The translations under genes were made by a program, and so were the position numbers. Shown here piece after piece: positions 4,230 through 5,205 of a stretch of 5,205 nucleotides of DNA. Below the pieces are notes generated by a model, which saw nothing but the letters and a program-made list of their open reading frames with translations, did no database searches and had not been told where the DNA came from. Numbering within the stretch: position 1 is the first letter of the stretch; each line of letters begins with the position of its first letter. The stretch comes from DRLZ01 sp036478815 (GTDB lineage Bacteria > Pseudomonadota > Gammaproteobacteria > Methylococcales > DRLZ01). Location: positions 1-5,205 of the forward strand of contig JAZGEP010000165.1 in NCBI GenBank assembly GCA_036478815.1. The letters are read 5' to 3'.

Positions 4230-5205
4230 ATGAAAACATACTTAGTAGGCGGAGCTGTCCGCGACCAACTTTTGAATTACCCTGTGCATGAGCGAGACTG
4301 GGTAATCGTTGGTGCGACTGTTGATGACATGTTGGCACAGGGATTCCGTCCGGTCGGTAAAGATTTTCCTGTCTTTCTGCATCCGCAAACTAACGAAGAA
4401 TATGCGCTGGCCCGCACTGAGCGTAAAACGGCCCCTGGCTACAAAGGCTTTGCCATCCATGCTGACACAGATGTCACATTGGAACAGGATTTATTACGCC
4501 GCGATCTAACCATCAATGCGATTGCTGAGGATGACACTGGGCGTCTCTTTGATCCTTATGGTGGACAACAAGACCTTGAGACGCTTCTGTTACGCCATGT
4601 CTCAGATGCATTTATGGAGGATCCAGTGCGCATCCTGCGCGTAGCTCGTTTTGCTGCCCGCTATGCTCATCTTGGTTTCAAAGTCGCTGATGAAACCATG
4701 GAGTTAATGCGTAAAATGACTGCTCGCGGTGAAGTTGATGCCCTGGTTGCAGAGCGGGTTTGGGCTGAGTTGGTCAAAGCATTAGCGGAGCGCACACCAA
4801 CACAATTCTTTCAAGTATTACGCGACTGTAACGCACTGCAACGACTATTCCCGGAACTGGACGCATTATTTGGCGTTCCACAACCACCTCAATATCATCC
4901 CGAAGTAGATACTGGCATTCATACCTTAATGGCTCTCGAGCAGGCGGCAAAACTCTCCAGTGATCCATTGGTGCGGTTTGCTGCGCTAATGCATGATATC
5001 GGTAAAGGACTAACACCTGCTGAAATGTTGCCTGGCCATCATGGACACGAGCAAGCTGGTGCTGAATTATTTACAAAGGTTGCACAACGCTTACGTATAC
5101 CCGATCAATACAAACGCCTGACCAGCCAGGTGATTCGTTATCATACCCGTTGCCATCGTGCATTTGAGCTTAAAGCATCCACTTTGGTGGATACTTTGTA
5201 TGCAC
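4230..5205 (+). CDS. cca: Multifunctional CCA-adding tRNA nucleotidyltransferase (3' end missing)
   Basis: Adds or repairs the CCA end of tRNAs without a template; E. coli-type members also carry an HD phosphohydrolase domain. The first 325 codons are present of an expected roughly 410; the frame runs off the window. The start MKTYLVGGAVRD matches E. coli Cca exactly in register, with the GG (7-8) and R11 of the nucleotidyltransferase fold. At the metal-binding pair E. coli has Asp21 and Asp23; here it is Glu21 and Asp23 (HERDW). RRDLTINA (90-97) and EDPVRILRVAR (130-140) are the nucleotide-recognition motifs. MHDIGKG (254-260) is the HD motif, with HHGHE (270-274) following. No Shine-Dalgarno sequence precedes the ATG. 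The frame is open upstream without an ATG, and a 9-codon frame from 4204 ends in ATGA overlapping this start. Confidence 0.96.
   Translation, partial: MKTYLVGGAVRDQLLNYPVHERDWVIVGATVDDMLAQGFRPVGKDFPVFLHPQTNEEYALARTERKTAPGYKGFAIHADTDVTLEQDLLRRDLTINAIAEDDTGRLFDPYGGQQDLETLLLRHVSDAFMEDPVRILRVARFAARYAHLGFKVADETMELMRKMTARGEVDALVAERVWAELVKALAERTPTQFFQVLRDCNALQRLFPELDALFGVPQPPQYHPEVDTGIHTLMALEQAAKLSSDPLVRFAALMHDIGKGLTPAEMLPGHHGHEQAGAELFTKVAQRLRIPDQYKRLTSQVIRYHTRCHRAFELKASTLVDTLYA

Noticed and set aside
4774..5016. Minus-strand 80-residue frame
   Set aside because: It is antisense to the conserved HD-domain region of cca.

Overview
The window looks like a chromosomal piece of a gammaproteobacterium with a moderately AT-rich genome. 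PurF, CvpA and the CCA-adding enzyme all read like their Escherichia coli counterparts in length and motifs (recognised from memory, no search run). I cannot name a genus; a Legionella/Coxiella-like lineage is only a guess.

Layout. Bases 1-333 hold two abutting palindromic elements (A1, B). purF (334-1854, minus) and cvpA (2065-2634, minus) follow. They are the usual purine/colicin V pair, but here a 210-bp gap between them carries a small palindrome (E). The 622-bp gap 2635-3256 holds element C, a degenerate core (F) and element D. A MerR-type mercury regulator (3257-3667, minus) comes next, with a very good MerR-type promoter/operator overlapping its own stop codon. The 562-bp gap 3668-4229 holds the merR upstream region, a second copy of element A in inverted orientation (A2), a perfect 48-bp palindrome (G) and two more hairpins. 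The window ends inside cca (4230 onward, plus), the tRNA CCA-adding enzyme.

Function. PurF commits PRPP to purine synthesis, CvpA is a small membrane protein usually co-transcribed with it, and Cca repairs or builds tRNA 3' ends. None of these explains the two unusual aspects of the window. First, the mercury regulator keeps its metal-binding cysteines and a recognisable target promoter, but no mer transport or reductase gene is present: the promoter fires straight into element D and on toward cvpA-purF. Second, most intergenic DNA is made of about 150-166-bp, full-length imperfect palindromes. They share a central motif and some interior sequence but have different, internally matched arms. 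They look like non-autonomous, TA-flanked MITE-type elements, and no transposase is visible in the window.
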